64,000 bases of DNA from Mycolicibacterium iranicum (lineage in GTDB: Bacteria > Actinomycetota > Actinomycetes > Mycobacteriales > Mycobacteriaceae): the NCBI RefSeq assembly GCF_014190915.1, contig NZ_JACHVU010000008.1, forward strand, positions 62,001 to 126,000. Direction: 5' to 3'. Position numbers and translations under genes: made by a program. This document shows positions 8,735 through 17,203 of the stretch, piece after piece. The notes beneath the pieces are model-generated. The model saw nothing but the letters and a program-made list of their open reading frames with translations, had not been told where the DNA came from and did not search any database. Every line of letters starts with the position of its first letter. Positions within the stretch are counted from its first letter, which is position 1.

Positions 8735-9439
8735 ATGTCTGGGACGTCCGAGTTGTCTGAGATGAGCACTGACAAGTCACCGACGTCAGCTCGCACCTCC
8801 GCCGAGTCCCGACCACGTCAGGTCATGAACGTGGCGGTCCTCGCCGAATCCGAACTCGGTTCCGAAGCCCAGCGCGAGCGACGCAAGCGAATCCTCGACG
8901 CCACCCTGGCGATCGCGTCGAAGGGCGGCTACGAGGCCGTCCAGATGCGGGCCGTGGCCGAGCGGGCGGACGTCGCCGTCGGCACGCTCTACCGCTACTT
9001 CCCGTCGAAGGTCCACCTGCTGGTGTCGGCGCTGGGCCGCGAGTTCGAGCGCATCGACGCCAAGACCGACCGCGCCACGCTGGCCGCCGGCGCCACCGCC
9101 TATCAGCGGCTCAACATCATGGTCGGCAAGCTCAACCGAGCGATGCAGCGCAACCCGCTGCTCACCGAGGCGATGACGCGCGCGTTCGTCTTCGCCGATG
9201 CGTCGGCGGCGGGCGAGGTCGATCACGTCGGCAAGCTGATGGACTCGATGTTCGCCCGGGCGATGAGCGACGGCGAACCGACCGAGGACCAGTACCACAT
9301 CGCGCGGGTCATCTCAGACGTGTGGCTGTCGAACCTGCTGGCCTGGCTGACCCGGCGCGCCTCGGCGACCGACGTCGCCAAGCGGCTGGACCTGGCTGTG
9401 CGGCTGCTCATCGGAGACGGCGACCAACCTAAGATCTGA
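8735..9439 (+). CDS. kstR: KstR, TetR-family repressor of sterol catabolism
   Basis: TetR repressor of the cholesterol regulon. The HTH region (AVQMRAVAERADVAVGTLYRYFPSK in part) and the conserved NRAMQRNPLLTEAMTRAFVFAD and HIARVISDVWLSNLLAW segments match KstR closely. The ATG at 8735 has an AAAGGAG 11 bp upstream and gives 234 aa. This is longer at the N-terminus than the M. tuberculosis protein, whose start corresponds to about the ATG at 8825. otsB follows after 4 bp, so the two are probably one transcript. Confidence 0.93.
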   Translation: MSGTSELSEMSTDKSPTSARTSAESRPRQVMNVAVLAESELGSEAQRERRKRILDATLAIASKGGYEAVQMRAVAERADVAVGTLYRYFPSKVHLLVSALGREFERIDAKTDRATLAAGATAYQRLNIMVGKLNRAMQRNPLLTEAMTRAFVFADASAAGEVDHVGKLMDSMFARAMSDGEPTEDQYHIARVISDVWLSNLLAWLTRRASATDVAKRLDLAVRLLIGDGDQPKI

Positions 9440-9443
9440 AGGC

Positions 9444-10199
9444 GTGACCGACCTGCCGCCCGACCTGCTGGATGCCCTGAACGCGGCGGCGACGACGCCC
9501 CGACTGCTGGTCACCTCCGACTTCGACGGCACGCTCGCGCCGATCGTGAGCAATCCCGCCGACGCCCGCCCCCTGCCCGCAGCGGCCGACGCCCTCGTCA
9601 CGCTCGCCGCGCTCACTGACACATCGGCCGCGTTGATATCCGGACGCGCACTCGCGACGCTGCGCGAGCTGTCGGGAATGCCGTCGACCGTCCACCTCGT
9701 GGGCAGTCACGGCGCCGAGTTCGCCTCCGGGTTCGCCCACGACATCGACCGCGAGCTCCTGGACCGGATCACGACCGGGCTGGAGCAGATCGCGGCGGAC
9801 AAGCCGGGCGTGACCGTCGAGACGAAACCCGCCAGCGTCGCGCTGCACGTGCGCAACGCGTCGGCGTCCGACGGCGACGCGGCGCTGGCGGCAGCATGGG
9901 ACGCCGCACCCGGCTGGGACGCCCACGTGACGACGGGCAAGGCCGTGCTCGAGTTCGCAGTCCTCGACACCGACAAGGGCGAAGCGGTCGACGTGCTGCG
10001 TGGCGAATTGGACGCGACGGCCGTGGTGTTCTTCGGCGACGACGTCACCGACGAGAAAGCCTTTGCGCGGCTGCGCGATTCCGACATCGGGGTGAAGGTC
10101 GGCCCCGGCGACACCGCGGCCACCTACCGGGTGGATTCACCCGACGACGTCGCGGCCGCGCTGCGCCACCTTGCGGACGCCCGCGCCGGTATTGCCTGA
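9444..10199 (+). CDS. otsB: Trehalose-6-phosphate phosphatase
   Basis: 251 aa HAD-superfamily phosphatase, predicted to convert trehalose-6-phosphate to trehalose. Motif I is SDFDGTLAPI with nucleophile Asp26 and acid/base Asp28; SGRALATL and the motif IV stretch FFGDDVTDEKAF are present, as in OtsB. The short cap is standard; there is no fused synthase domain. GTG start 4 bp after the kstR stop. Coupling of trehalose metabolism to the sterol repressor gene is a curious operon arrangement. Confidence 0.88.
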   Translation: MTDLPPDLLDALNAAATTPRLLVTSDFDGTLAPIVSNPADARPLPAAADALVTLAALTDTSAALISGRALATLRELSGMPSTVHLVGSHGAEFASGFAHDIDRELLDRITTGLEQIAADKPGVTVETKPASVALHVRNASASDGDAALAAAWDAAPGWDAHVTTGKAVLEFAVLDTDKGEAVDVLRGELDATAVVFFGDDVTDEKAFARLRDSDIGVKVGPGDTAATYRVDSPDDVAAALRHLADARAGIA

Positions 10200-10233
10200 T
10201 CGGCAACATCATTTGCAGATCCGCCGCCGGCGA

Positions 10234-10249
10234 ATGACCCTGGGGTCAT
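10234..10249. promoter_or_regulatory. Palindrome overlapping a start codon
   Basis: ATGACCC-TG-GGGTCAT is a perfect 7-2-7 inverted repeat whose right arm overlaps the ATG (10248) of the methyltransferase gene. It could be an operator or an RNA hairpin masking initiation. Function is inferred from position only. Confidence 0.35.
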
Positions 10250-10928
10250 GACTGATTCCAGTGATACCCCACAGGCCACCGCGCTCGCCACGGAGTGGGA
10301 CGAGCGGTACACCAGCCTCGCGGACAGGATTCCGGACGGCAGGCCGAGCGCGGTGCTGATCGAGGTCGCCCAGAGCCTGGCTCCGGGCACCGCGCTGGAC
10401 GTCGGGTGCGGCGTCGGCGCCGACGCGAATTGGCTTGCCACACAGGGCTGGACGACGACGGCGCTCGACGTGTCGCAGGTTGCGCTCGATCGGGCCGCGC
10501 GGCGTTCGCGAACTTCGGGCGTCCACGTCAACTGGATCTGCGGCCGGCTGGAGGATCTGACGCCACCGCCCGGCGGTTTCGACCTCGTGGCCGCGCACTA
10601 TCCGGCGCTGCGGCACGCCCCCGGCGACCCCGCCCAGCGTGCGCTGCTGGCCGCCGTCGCGCCGGGCGGCACCCTGCTCGTCGTGCACCATGCCGACATC
10701 GATGTCGCGACGGCGAAGGCACACGGCTTCGATCCCGCCGACTTCGTCGGCCACGACGACCTCACCGAATTCCTCGCTGCCGTCAATGCTTCCGATGCTT
10801 CCGGTGACGAATGGGACGTGACCGTCCAGCGCCGGCGCCCGCGTGACGTCCCCGCGGGCATCGACGGGCAGCACACCCACGACGACGTCCTGCGCGCGCG
10901 TCGCCGCGCACCCGCCGACCAGGCCTAG
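10248..10928 (+). CDS. Class I SAM-dependent methyltransferase
   Basis: 226 aa. SAM-binding motif I is clear (ALDVGCGVGADANWLA), followed by an acidic motif II (TTTALDVSQVALDRA) and a motif IV-like FDLVAAHYPAL. The fold resembles small thiopurine/tellurite-type methyltransferases; the substrate cannot be deduced. It lies 48 bp after otsB and converges on the LacI-type gene, sharing the CTAG double stop at 10925-10928. Start is the ATG at 10248, overlapped by a palindrome. Confidence 0.8.
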   Translation: MTDSSDTPQATALATEWDERYTSLADRIPDGRPSAVLIEVAQSLAPGTALDVGCGVGADANWLATQGWTTTALDVSQVALDRAARRSRTSGVHVNWICGRLEDLTPPPGGFDLVAAHYPALRHAPGDPAQRALLAAVAPGGTLLVVHHADIDVATAKAHGFDPADFVGHDDLTEFLAAVNASDASGDEWDVTVQRRRPRDVPAGIDGQHTHDDVLRARRRAPADQA

Positions 10929-12025
10929 GCGGGCGGGCCCGACGTGCGGCCCCGCACCACCTCGGTGTCGAGCACCTCGACCACGGGCAGGCCGCTGCGC
11001 GGCGGATGGTGCAGGAGTTCCCCTGCGCGGCGGCCTTTTTCGATGCTGGGCTGCACCACGGTGGTCAGACCGCGCTGGCGCGCCTCGGGGATGCCGTCGA
11101 ACCCGGTCACCGTCATCTGTCCGGGCACGTAGATGCCGCGCGCCCGCAGGTGATCCATCGCCGAGAGCGCCAGCACGTCGGCGGTGCACATCAGCGCGGT
11201 GATCCGCGGGTTGGCCTCCAGCGCCACGTCGGCGCCGCGCCCGCCCGACGTCGGACGGTGCTCGTAGCTTTCGACGACGGTCAGCGACCCCGGATCCAGA
11301 CCGGCCGCCGACATCGCGTCGTACACCCCGCGGATACGTTCGTTCTGCACGTGGAAGTGCGGCGTCCGCAGGCGCTGCGGGTCGGCCAGGGCGGGGCCGG
11401 GGCCTCCGTGCGGCCAGTCGCGACCCAGCCGCATCGTGAGCAGACCGATTTCGCGGTGGCCCAGGTCGAGGACGTGCTCGGCGAGCTTGCGCATCGCGGC
11501 GCGGTCGTCGATGCCGATGCAGGACGCTCCGGCGACGTCCTTGGGCTGGTCGACCACGACCACGGGCAGGTGGCGCTGGAGGACCGCGGGTAGGTACGGG
11601 TCGTCGTCGGACGCCGAGTAGACGACGAAGCCGTCGACCCCGGCGGCCAGCACGGCGGCCGACCCGTCGGCCACGCTGCGGTTGGGCCCGACGGCGACGA
11701 GCAGCAGGCCCTGCCCCACCGCCTCGCACGACTCGGCAAGTCCGGCAACGAAATCGAGCGCCGCCGGATCGCTGAACGAGTAGTTCAGCGGCTCGGTGAT
11801 CACGAGACCGACCGCACCGGCCCGGCGGGTGCGCAGCGAGCGCGCCACGGGGTCCGGTCCGGGATAGCCGAGCCGCTTGGCGGTGGAGAGCACCCGTTCG
11901 CGCAACTCGGCCGACAGCTGGTCGGGCCGGTTGTAGGCGTTGGAGACGGTGGTGCGCGAGACCTTGAGTTCCGCGGCGAGGGAAGCCAGGGTCGCACGCC
12001 GTCGGGGCGTCGGACTCCTGGACAT
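10925..12025 (-). CDS. LacI-family transcriptional regulator (Rv3575c-like)
   Basis: 366 aa. An N-terminal LacI HTH (about residues 10-60, ATLASLAAELKVSRTTVSNAYN) is followed by a periplasmic-binding-protein-like sensor domain (VGLVITEPLNYSF, GFVVYSASDDD, MTVTGFDGIPEA). The ATG at 12025 starts the HTH at the expected distance. It begins only 11 bp downstream of the zinc permease gene on the same strand, so read-through from the Zur-controlled operon is likely, while its orthologue in M. tuberculosis neighbours kstR. The effector is unknown. Confidence 0.85.
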   Translation of the reverse strand: MSRSPTPRRRATLASLAAELKVSRTTVSNAYNRPDQLSAELRERVLSTAKRLGYPGPDPVARSLRTRRAGAVGLVITEPLNYSFSDPAALDFVAGLAESCEAVGQGLLLVAVGPNRSVADGSAAVLAAGVDGFVVYSASDDDPYLPAVLQRHLPVVVVDQPKDVAGASCIGIDDRAAMRKLAEHVLDLGHREIGLLTMRLGRDWPHGGPGPALADPQRLRTPHFHVQNERIRGVYDAMSAAGLDPGSLTVVESYEHRPTSGGRGADVALEANPRITALMCTADVLALSAMDHLRARGIYVPGQMTVTGFDGIPEARQRGLTTVVQPSIEKGRRAGELLHHPPRSGLPVVEVLDTEVVRGRTSGPPA

Positions 12026-12036
12026 GCCCTCTGACG

Positions 12037-12912
12037 TTAGTGGATGGCCTGCCCGGCAGCCTCTCGCCGGGCCGGGCGTGGCGTCCTGACCCCCGCCCAG
12101 ACCAGCAGCCACACCGCGCAGGCGATCGTGACGATCACGAAACTGGGCGGCAGGTTGAACATCGCCGACAGCGCCAGGCCCGCCCACACGGAGCCCAGGC
12201 CGATGACCGCGGACACGACCATCGCGACGACCGGCCGCGCCGTCAGCATCAACGCCGTGGCCGCGGGCGTGACGACGAGGGCGAACAGCAGCAGGGTGCC
12301 GACGGCCTGCACGGCCATCGTGACCGTCAGCCCGAGCAGGACCATGAACCCGATCGACAACGCCCGCACCGGGACCCCCTTGGCCTCAGCGACTTTGCTG
12401 TTCACCGAGGTGAAGAGCAGCGGGCGGTAGATGAACGCGACGCTGGCCGCGGTCAGCACCAGCAGGGCGAAGAAGGACAGCAGCTGCTGGGAGGTGATCG
12501 CCAGCAGGTTGCCGAACAACACGTTCGTCAGCGTCGACGAGTTGCGAGTGGCCAGGGAGTTGAAGAACAGGCCGAGACCGGTCGCGAAGGCCAGCACCGT
12601 ACCGGTCGCGACCTCCCGGTCGGCGGCCCGTTTACCGAGGGCCCCGATCACCAGCGCGCCCCCGATGCAGAACACCCCCAGGCCCACCGCGGCGGGCAGG
12701 CCGATCAGCACCGCCCCCGTGGCGCCCGGGAGCCCGATGTGGGCGAGGGCGTGGGCGGCGAACGCGGAGTGCCGCACGACGATGAAGTAGCCCATCAGAC
12801 CCGCGGCGAGCGCGACGATGGTTCCGCCGATCCAGGCGTTGCGCATGAACGACGAACCCAGGATGTGCAGCCAGTTGCTCTGGTACCCCATCGCGACGAC
12901 GGTGTGCGTCAT
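12037..12912 (-). CDS. Zinc ABC transporter permease (ZnuB type)
   Basis: 291 aa membrane permease of the ABC-3 (ZnuB/MntB) family with about eight or nine hydrophobic segments. Family signatures are HSAFAAHALAHIGLPGATGA near residues 50-70 and LLLFALVVTPAATALML near 210-230. Start at 12912 overlaps the ATPase stop as ATGA, indicating coupled translation. Third gene of a leftward lipoprotein-ATPase-permease operon whose promoter has Zur-like boxes, so zinc is the most likely substrate. Confidence 0.88.
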   Translation of the reverse strand: MTHTVVAMGYQSNWLHILGSSFMRNAWIGGTIVALAAGLMGYFIVVRHSAFAAHALAHIGLPGATGAVLIGLPAAVGLGVFCIGGALVIGALGKRAADREVATGTVLAFATGLGLFFNSLATRNSSTLTNVLFGNLLAITSQQLLSFFALLVLTAASVAFIYRPLLFTSVNSKVAEAKGVPVRALSIGFMVLLGLTVTMAVQAVGTLLLFALVVTPAATALMLTARPVVAMVVSAVIGLGSVWAGLALSAMFNLPPSFVIVTIACAVWLLVWAGVRTPRPARREAAGQAIH

Positions 12913-13688
12913 CCGCCGCTCCGCATGTACAGCTCGCCCTGAAGGGTGTGTGCCACCTGGATCTTCGTGCCGTACATGTGTGTGAGCAGCTGCGAGTCGA
13001 CCACCTTGTCCAGCTCGGCGTGGTGGGCGTGCCCGTCGAGGAGGTAGACGGCGCTGTCGAGGACTCCCAGCAGCGGGTTGAGGTCGTGGGCGACCACGAG
13101 GATGGTGACGCCGAGTTCCCGCTTCAACCGTGCGAGCACCGCCACGATGTCGTGCTGGTTGCGCAGGTCGAGCGAGGCGAGCGGTTCGTCGAGGATGAGC
13201 ATCTTCGGGCGCGCCACCAGCGCGCTCGCCAGGGCGATCCGCTGCCGCTGTCCGCCCGAGAGATCCGAAAGCCGGCGGTCGGCGAGTTCGACCGCGTCGA
13301 CCCAGCCCAGCGCCTCCTCGACGCGCCTCCTGTCCTCGGCGCTGGTGCGGCCGAAGCCCCACCGCCGGCCCGTCAGGCCCAGCAGAACGGCATCGCGCGC
13401 GCGGATCGCCTCGTTGGCGTTCGCATCGTAATTCTGTGGCACGTAGCCGATTTCGTCGTTGTCGGCACCGGGCCGCCGGCCGTGGACGCGCACGGTGCCC
13501 GACGACACCGGCAGCAGCCCCAGGATCACCTGCAGCAGCGTGGTCTTGCCTGCGCCGTTGGGGCCGATGACCGCGACGAAGCGGCCGGGTTCGACCTCGA
13601 ACGTCGACTCGGACCAGACGACGCGACCACCACGTTCGACACTGGCGTCGTCGAAGGACAGCGCGGGAGCGGCCTCAGGTTGCGACAC
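12909..13688 (-). CDS. Zinc ABC transporter ATP-binding protein (ZnuC type)
   Basis: 259 aa ABC ATPase. Walker A GPNGAGKTTL, Q-loop GYVPQNYD, signature LSGGQRQRIALA, Walker B MLILDEPLASLD and H-loop VVAHD are all intact. The first codons overlap the end of the lipoprotein gene by 14 bp and the stop overlaps the permease start by 4 bp, so all three are translationally linked. Energises the ZnuABC-type importer. Confidence 0.9.
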   Translation of the reverse strand: MSQPEAAPALSFDDASVERGGRVVWSESTFEVEPGRFVAVIGPNGAGKTTLLQVILGLLPVSSGTVRVHGRRPGADNDEIGYVPQNYDANANEAIRARDAVLLGLTGRRWGFGRTSAEDRRRVEEALGWVDAVELADRRLSDLSGGQRQRIALASALVARPKMLILDEPLASLDLRNQHDIVAVLARLKRELGVTILVVAHDLNPLLGVLDSAVYLLDGHAHHAELDKVVDSQLLTHMYGTKIQVAHTLQGELYMRSGG

Positions 13689-14679
13689 CGAAGGCCTTGG
13701 CCAGGGACTGTAGTTGCGCCACCTGCCAATCCTGGAACGTTTTCGCCTCGGGCGGCAACGTTTCGGTCACCTCGACGACCGGAACTCCGGCCTGCTCGGC
13801 GGCCGCGCGGATCTGTTCGGGCACCGAGCCCTCGGTCTGGGTGTTGTAGATCAGCACGTCGGCCCCCCGCCCGGACAGCAGGGCCAGGAACGCGTCGAGG
13901 TCGGCCGGGGACGGCTCACTCTCGTTGGCCGCCGCGGCCCGATAGCCCGCCGGGGTCCGGTCGGCCAGGCCCAGTGCGGCGGCCATGTCGTCGAACACGC
14001 TCTCGGTGGCCGCGAAGCTGCGACCCGGCGCGCCGGCTTTGATGGCGGCGATGGCGTCGTCGTAGGGCTTCATCGACTCGTCGAACTCGGTGTGGCGTTC
14101 GGCGAAGTAGCCGGCGGCATCGGCCGACAGCGCGCTCAGCCGGCTCGTGACCTCCTCGGCGACGGCCCTGACCGCCTCGGGCTTGTACCAGACGTGGGGG
14201 TTGGCCTCGCCGGCGTGGTCGTGCTCCTCGGCGTGCTCGTGGCCCGCCTCGCCGCCGTGGTCGTGTTCCTCGTCGGCGTGGCCGCCGCTGAGCTCCACGG
14301 CGTTGACCACGGGCGCGTCGGGTGCCGACGTCGAGGCCAGCTTCGCGGCCCATTCGTCGTAATGCCCGCCGTTGACGACGACCAGCTGAGCCCCCTCGAA
14401 GGCGACCGCGTCGGACGGCGCGGGTTCGTAGTCGTGCGGATCCACCGATGAACTGGCCAGCACTGTCGTCACGTCAGCGCAGGCGCCACCGAGCTGGGAG
14501 ACGATGTCGCCCCACTGGTCGACGCTGACGACCACGGTGACCGGGGTGCCCGGGCAGTCGCCCTGGGAGGCCGGCGCCGATTCGGCGTTCTCGGCACCGC
14601 CGCAGGCGCTCAGCGCGAAGGGCAGGGACACGGCGAGGGCCATCGCGGCGGAACGCACCGCCCGGGTCGATCTGATCAC
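13675..14679 (-). CDS. Zinc-binding lipoprotein of ABC importer (ZnuA type)
   Basis: 334 aa cluster A-I solute-binding protein with a lipobox (ALSAC, lipidated Cys26). A histidine/aspartate/glutamate-rich loop (about residues 128-155, repeated EEHDH and EHAEEHDHAGEANPH) is the hallmark of zinc-specific ZnuA proteins. The metal-site histidines in GGHYDEW and NPHVWYKP are present. GTG start only 8 bp from a Zur-like box. First gene of the leftward importer operon. Confidence 0.9.
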   Translation of the reverse strand: MIRSTRAVRSAAMALAVSLPFALSACGGAENAESAPASQGDCPGTPVTVVVSVDQWGDIVSQLGGACADVTTVLASSSVDPHDYEPAPSDAVAFEGAQLVVVNGGHYDEWAAKLASTSAPDAPVVNAVELSGGHADEEHDHGGEAGHEHAEEHDHAGEANPHVWYKPEAVRAVAEEVTSRLSALSADAAGYFAERHTEFDESMKPYDDAIAAIKAGAPGRSFAATESVFDDMAAALGLADRTPAGYRAAAANESEPSPADLDAFLALLSGRGADVLIYNTQTEGSVPEQIRAAAEQAGVPVVEVTETLPPEAKTFQDWQVAQLQSLAKAFGVAT

Positions 14680-14686
14680 CTCGCAA

Positions 14687-14701
14687 CGATAACCGTTTTC
14701 A
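14687..14701. promoter_or_regulatory. Zur-box-like operator (znuA side)
   Basis: CGATAACCGTTTTCA, a 7-1-7 dyad with 5 of 7 arm pairs and a canonical GTTTTCA right arm. It sits immediately upstream of the leftward znuA-type gene. Confidence 0.65.
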
Positions 14702-14740
14702 TTACCAAACGCACATCGGATTCAGTGCGACTGGATTTAT

Positions 14741-14755
14741 TGATAATGATTATCA
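14741..14755. promoter_or_regulatory. Zur/Fur-type box (COG0523 side)
   Basis: TGATAATGATTATCA is a perfect 7-1-7 inverted repeat with Zur/Fur-box composition, 7 bp upstream of the rightward COG0523 GTPase gene. With the box at 14687 it makes a two-site divergent zinc-responsive promoter. Confidence 0.8.
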
Positions 14756-14762
14756 TTAAGGC

Positions 14763-15911
14763 ATGCCCCCCACCTCGATCTCGCCACTTCCCGTCACCGT
14801 CCTGTCCGGCTTCCTCGGCGCCGGGAAGACCACCCTGCTCAACCACATCCTCGCCAACCGCGACGGCCGCAAGGTCGCGGTGATCGTCAACGACATGAGC
14901 GAGGTCAACATCGATGCCGCGCTGATCGCCGGGCAGGGCCATCTCGATCGCACGCAGGAGAAGCTCGTCGAACTCACCAACGGCTGCATCTGCTGCACGC
15001 TGCGTGAGGACCTCATCGAGGCGGTCGGCGCGCTGGCCCGCCAGGGGCGGTTCGACCACCTCGTCATCGAATCCACCGGGATCTCCGAACCGATGCCCGT
15101 CGCGGCGACGTTCAGCTGGCAATTCGAGGACGGATCCAGCCTGGGCGAGCATGCCCGCCTTGACACGCTGGTGACCGTGGTCGACGCGTCGACGTTCCTG
15201 ACCGAGATCGCCCGGGGCGAGGCACTCGCCGACCGCGACCTGGCCGCCGCAGACGGCGATGCGCGCAGTATCGCCGACCTCCTCGTGGACCAGGTGGAGT
15301 TCGCCGACGTGATCCTGGTGAACAAGACCGACCTGGTGAGTGCCGCGACCCTCGGGGCGGTGGAGACGCTGGTGCGCCGGCTGAACCCGCGGGCCGGGCT
15401 GATCCGCACCGACCACGGCGTCGTCGACCTCGCCCGGGTGCTCGACACCGGCCTGTTCGATCCGGTGGCGGCGGCCGAGGCGCCGGGGTGGGACGAGGAG
15501 ATCGCCGACGGCCACACCCCCGAAACAGAGGAGTACGGCATCAGCTCGATGACGTTCCGCGCCGACCGGCCGTTCCACCCGCAGCGTCTCGGCGACGCGT
15601 TGGGGCAGATGACCCGGGTGCTGCGCAGCAAGGGATTCTGCTGGGTCGCGAGCCGTCCGTCGATCGCAGCCCTCTGGTCGCAGGCGGGCCCGAACCTCGT
15701 GATCGAGCCGGCCCAGTACTGGGAGGCGACCGAGATCGCCCCGGGCCAGGAGATCGTGCTGATCGGGGTGCGGCTCGACCGCGAGCGCGTGCGGGAGCTG
15801 CTGGCGGGGGCACTCCTCACCGATGCCGAGTTCGCGCAGGGGCCGCAGGCCTGGACCGGCTATCCCGACCCGCTGCCGGCCTGGGGGGTCACGCACAGCC
15901 ACTCCCACTGA
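14763..15911 (+). CDS. COG0523 GTP-binding zinc metallochaperone
   Basis: 382 aa G3E-family GTPase. P-loop GFLGAGKTT (residues 16-24), the metal-binding CxCC motif (Cys75, Cys77, Cys78) and base-recognition NKTD are visible, followed by the CobW C-terminal domain (about 260-375) and a His-rich end (HSHSH). In bacteria, Zur-regulated members deliver zinc to client enzymes under starvation. Divergent from the znuA-type gene; a perfect 7-1-7 box lies 7 bp before the ATG, so the transcript is probably leaderless or nearly so. Confidence 0.88.
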   Translation: MPPTSISPLPVTVLSGFLGAGKTTLLNHILANRDGRKVAVIVNDMSEVNIDAALIAGQGHLDRTQEKLVELTNGCICCTLREDLIEAVGALARQGRFDHLVIESTGISEPMPVAATFSWQFEDGSSLGEHARLDTLVTVVDASTFLTEIARGEALADRDLAAADGDARSIADLLVDQVEFADVILVNKTDLVSAATLGAVETLVRRLNPRAGLIRTDHGVVDLARVLDTGLFDPVAAAEAPGWDEEIADGHTPETEEYGISSMTFRADRPFHPQRLGDALGQMTRVLRSKGFCWVASRPSIAALWSQAGPNLVIEPAQYWEATEIAPGQEIVLIGVRLDRERVRELLAGALLTDAEFAQGPQAWTGYPDPLPAWGVTHSHSH

Positions 15912-15923
15912 CCGCGACGACCA

Positions 15924-15964
15924 CGGCGTGCCCGGCCGCTGCGGTCAGCGGTCCGGGCACGCCG
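15924..15964. terminator. Strong hairpin between convergent genes
   Basis: Arms CGGCGTGCCCGG / CCGGGCACGCCG extended inward by CCGCT / AGCGG give a 17-bp stem with one bulged T and a 6-nt loop. There is no U tract, as is usual in mycobacteria. It lies between the convergent COG0523 gene and the aztD-like gene and can serve both. Confidence 0.7.
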
Positions 15965-15976
15965 GCGGTCACGGGG

Positions 15977-17167
15977 TCAGTGGTCGTGACCGACCGCCCC
16001 GCTGAGCTCGTTGGGCGCCTGCTCCAGGGTCACGGAGTCGGCGACGCGTGCCGAGGCCAGATCGACGAGGTGGATCTGCCTGGTCGCCGGATCCGCCACG
16101 TACACGGAGTTCTCCCGGGTGAAGACGGTCGGACGCGGTTCCTGCCAGTCGTCGGGCTCGCTCCACGCGCCGGTGACGTCGACAGCCTTGATCTGGGCAC
16201 CGGTCACCGGGTCGAAGACGTAGAGCTTGCCGTCCGTGCCGAGGATCAACGCCTCGCCCTGCGGGCCGCGTGCCAGCGACCGGAACGTGTAGCTCACCGA
16301 GGGTGGCAGCGCCACGACCCTGAGCTGATCGGTGGTGGTGTCGATCAGCGCGAACCGCTCGGGTCGTTCCAGCTCGGCATCGGGGTCGATCTTCATGTCC
16401 CCCAAGGCAACCGGAGAATCCTCGTGACCCCTCAGGTTGCCGATCCGGCCGTACGGGGTGGGGCTGGGGATCTTGGTGAACCGGCCGTCGGCGTAGACCA
16501 GCGCCCCCGTCTCGCAGCCGAGCACGACGGCCTCGTCGGCGACGACGGTCTCCCCGTGCAGGCCCGGGCAGTCGTCGTTGCGGGCGATCTCCCGATCCCC
16601 CTGCATCGCCACGGCGCCGGTGCGCTTGTCGGGATCGCCGAGGCTGTGCACCAGGGTTCCGTCCGACAGGATGACCGCGACCCCGTGGTGGGGCTGGGGC
16701 GTGGTGAACGTCTGCGTCTGCGGCATCCCGTCGGCCAGGGCGTGGGGGTCGAACGCGGTGATCTCACCCGTGCCGTCGGCGAAGAGGACCGTGTTCTCGC
16801 CATGGGGCACCACGTGACCCGCTTCGTCGGCGGGGAAGGTGTCCTCGGTCAGCTGCCCGCCGGCCGCGTCGAGGACGCGGAAACCCTCGTCGGTGGTCAC
16901 CAGGACGTGAGCGTCGTCGCCGGCGGGGTTGACACGCAGGAAGCCGTCGAGCGGGATGTCCTGTTCGACGTCCAACGTCGTGCCGTCGAGGACGTAGAGT
17001 CCGCCGTCGTAGGTGGCGACCAGAGGCTCTGCGATCGGCGCGCTCTGCGCCTGGGTCTCCAGCGTGCCGAGGTTCTCCCCGGAGTTCTCGCCGGACGAGC
17101 AGGCGGTCAGTGCCGCCGCCGCACAGGACAGCGCTCCGACGCGGTACAGCCACCGCGGTTGGGACAT
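15977..17167 (-). CDS. aztD: AztD-like zinc chaperone lipoprotein
   Basis: 396 aa predicted lipoprotein (lipobox ALTAC, Cys23) with a WD/YVTN-like beta-propeller, resembling AztD, the extracytoplasmic chaperone that hands Zn(II) to AztC. Candidate metal and structural residues are the PQPHHG histidines, the DCPGLHGE...GCETGA segment with its cysteine pair, and the C-terminal GHDH. Last gene of the leftward permease-aztC-aztD operon, 36 bp after aztC. A homologous propeller is also fused to the permease two genes upstream. Confidence 0.82.
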   Translation of the reverse strand: MSQPRWLYRVGALSCAAAALTACSSGENSGENLGTLETQAQSAPIAEPLVATYDGGLYVLDGTTLDVEQDIPLDGFLRVNPAGDDAHVLVTTDEGFRVLDAAGGQLTEDTFPADEAGHVVPHGENTVLFADGTGEITAFDPHALADGMPQTQTFTTPQPHHGVAVILSDGTLVHSLGDPDKRTGAVAMQGDREIARNDDCPGLHGETVVADEAVVLGCETGALVYADGRFTKIPSPTPYGRIGNLRGHEDSPVALGDMKIDPDAELERPERFALIDTTTDQLRVVALPPSVSYTFRSLARGPQGEALILGTDGKLYVFDPVTGAQIKAVDVTGAWSEPDDWQEPRPTVFTRENSVYVADPATRQIHLVDLASARVADSVTLEQAPNELSGAVGHDH

Positions 17168-17203
17168 GTTGGCTCCTTCCGAGCTACACGGATCGACCTG
17201 CGG

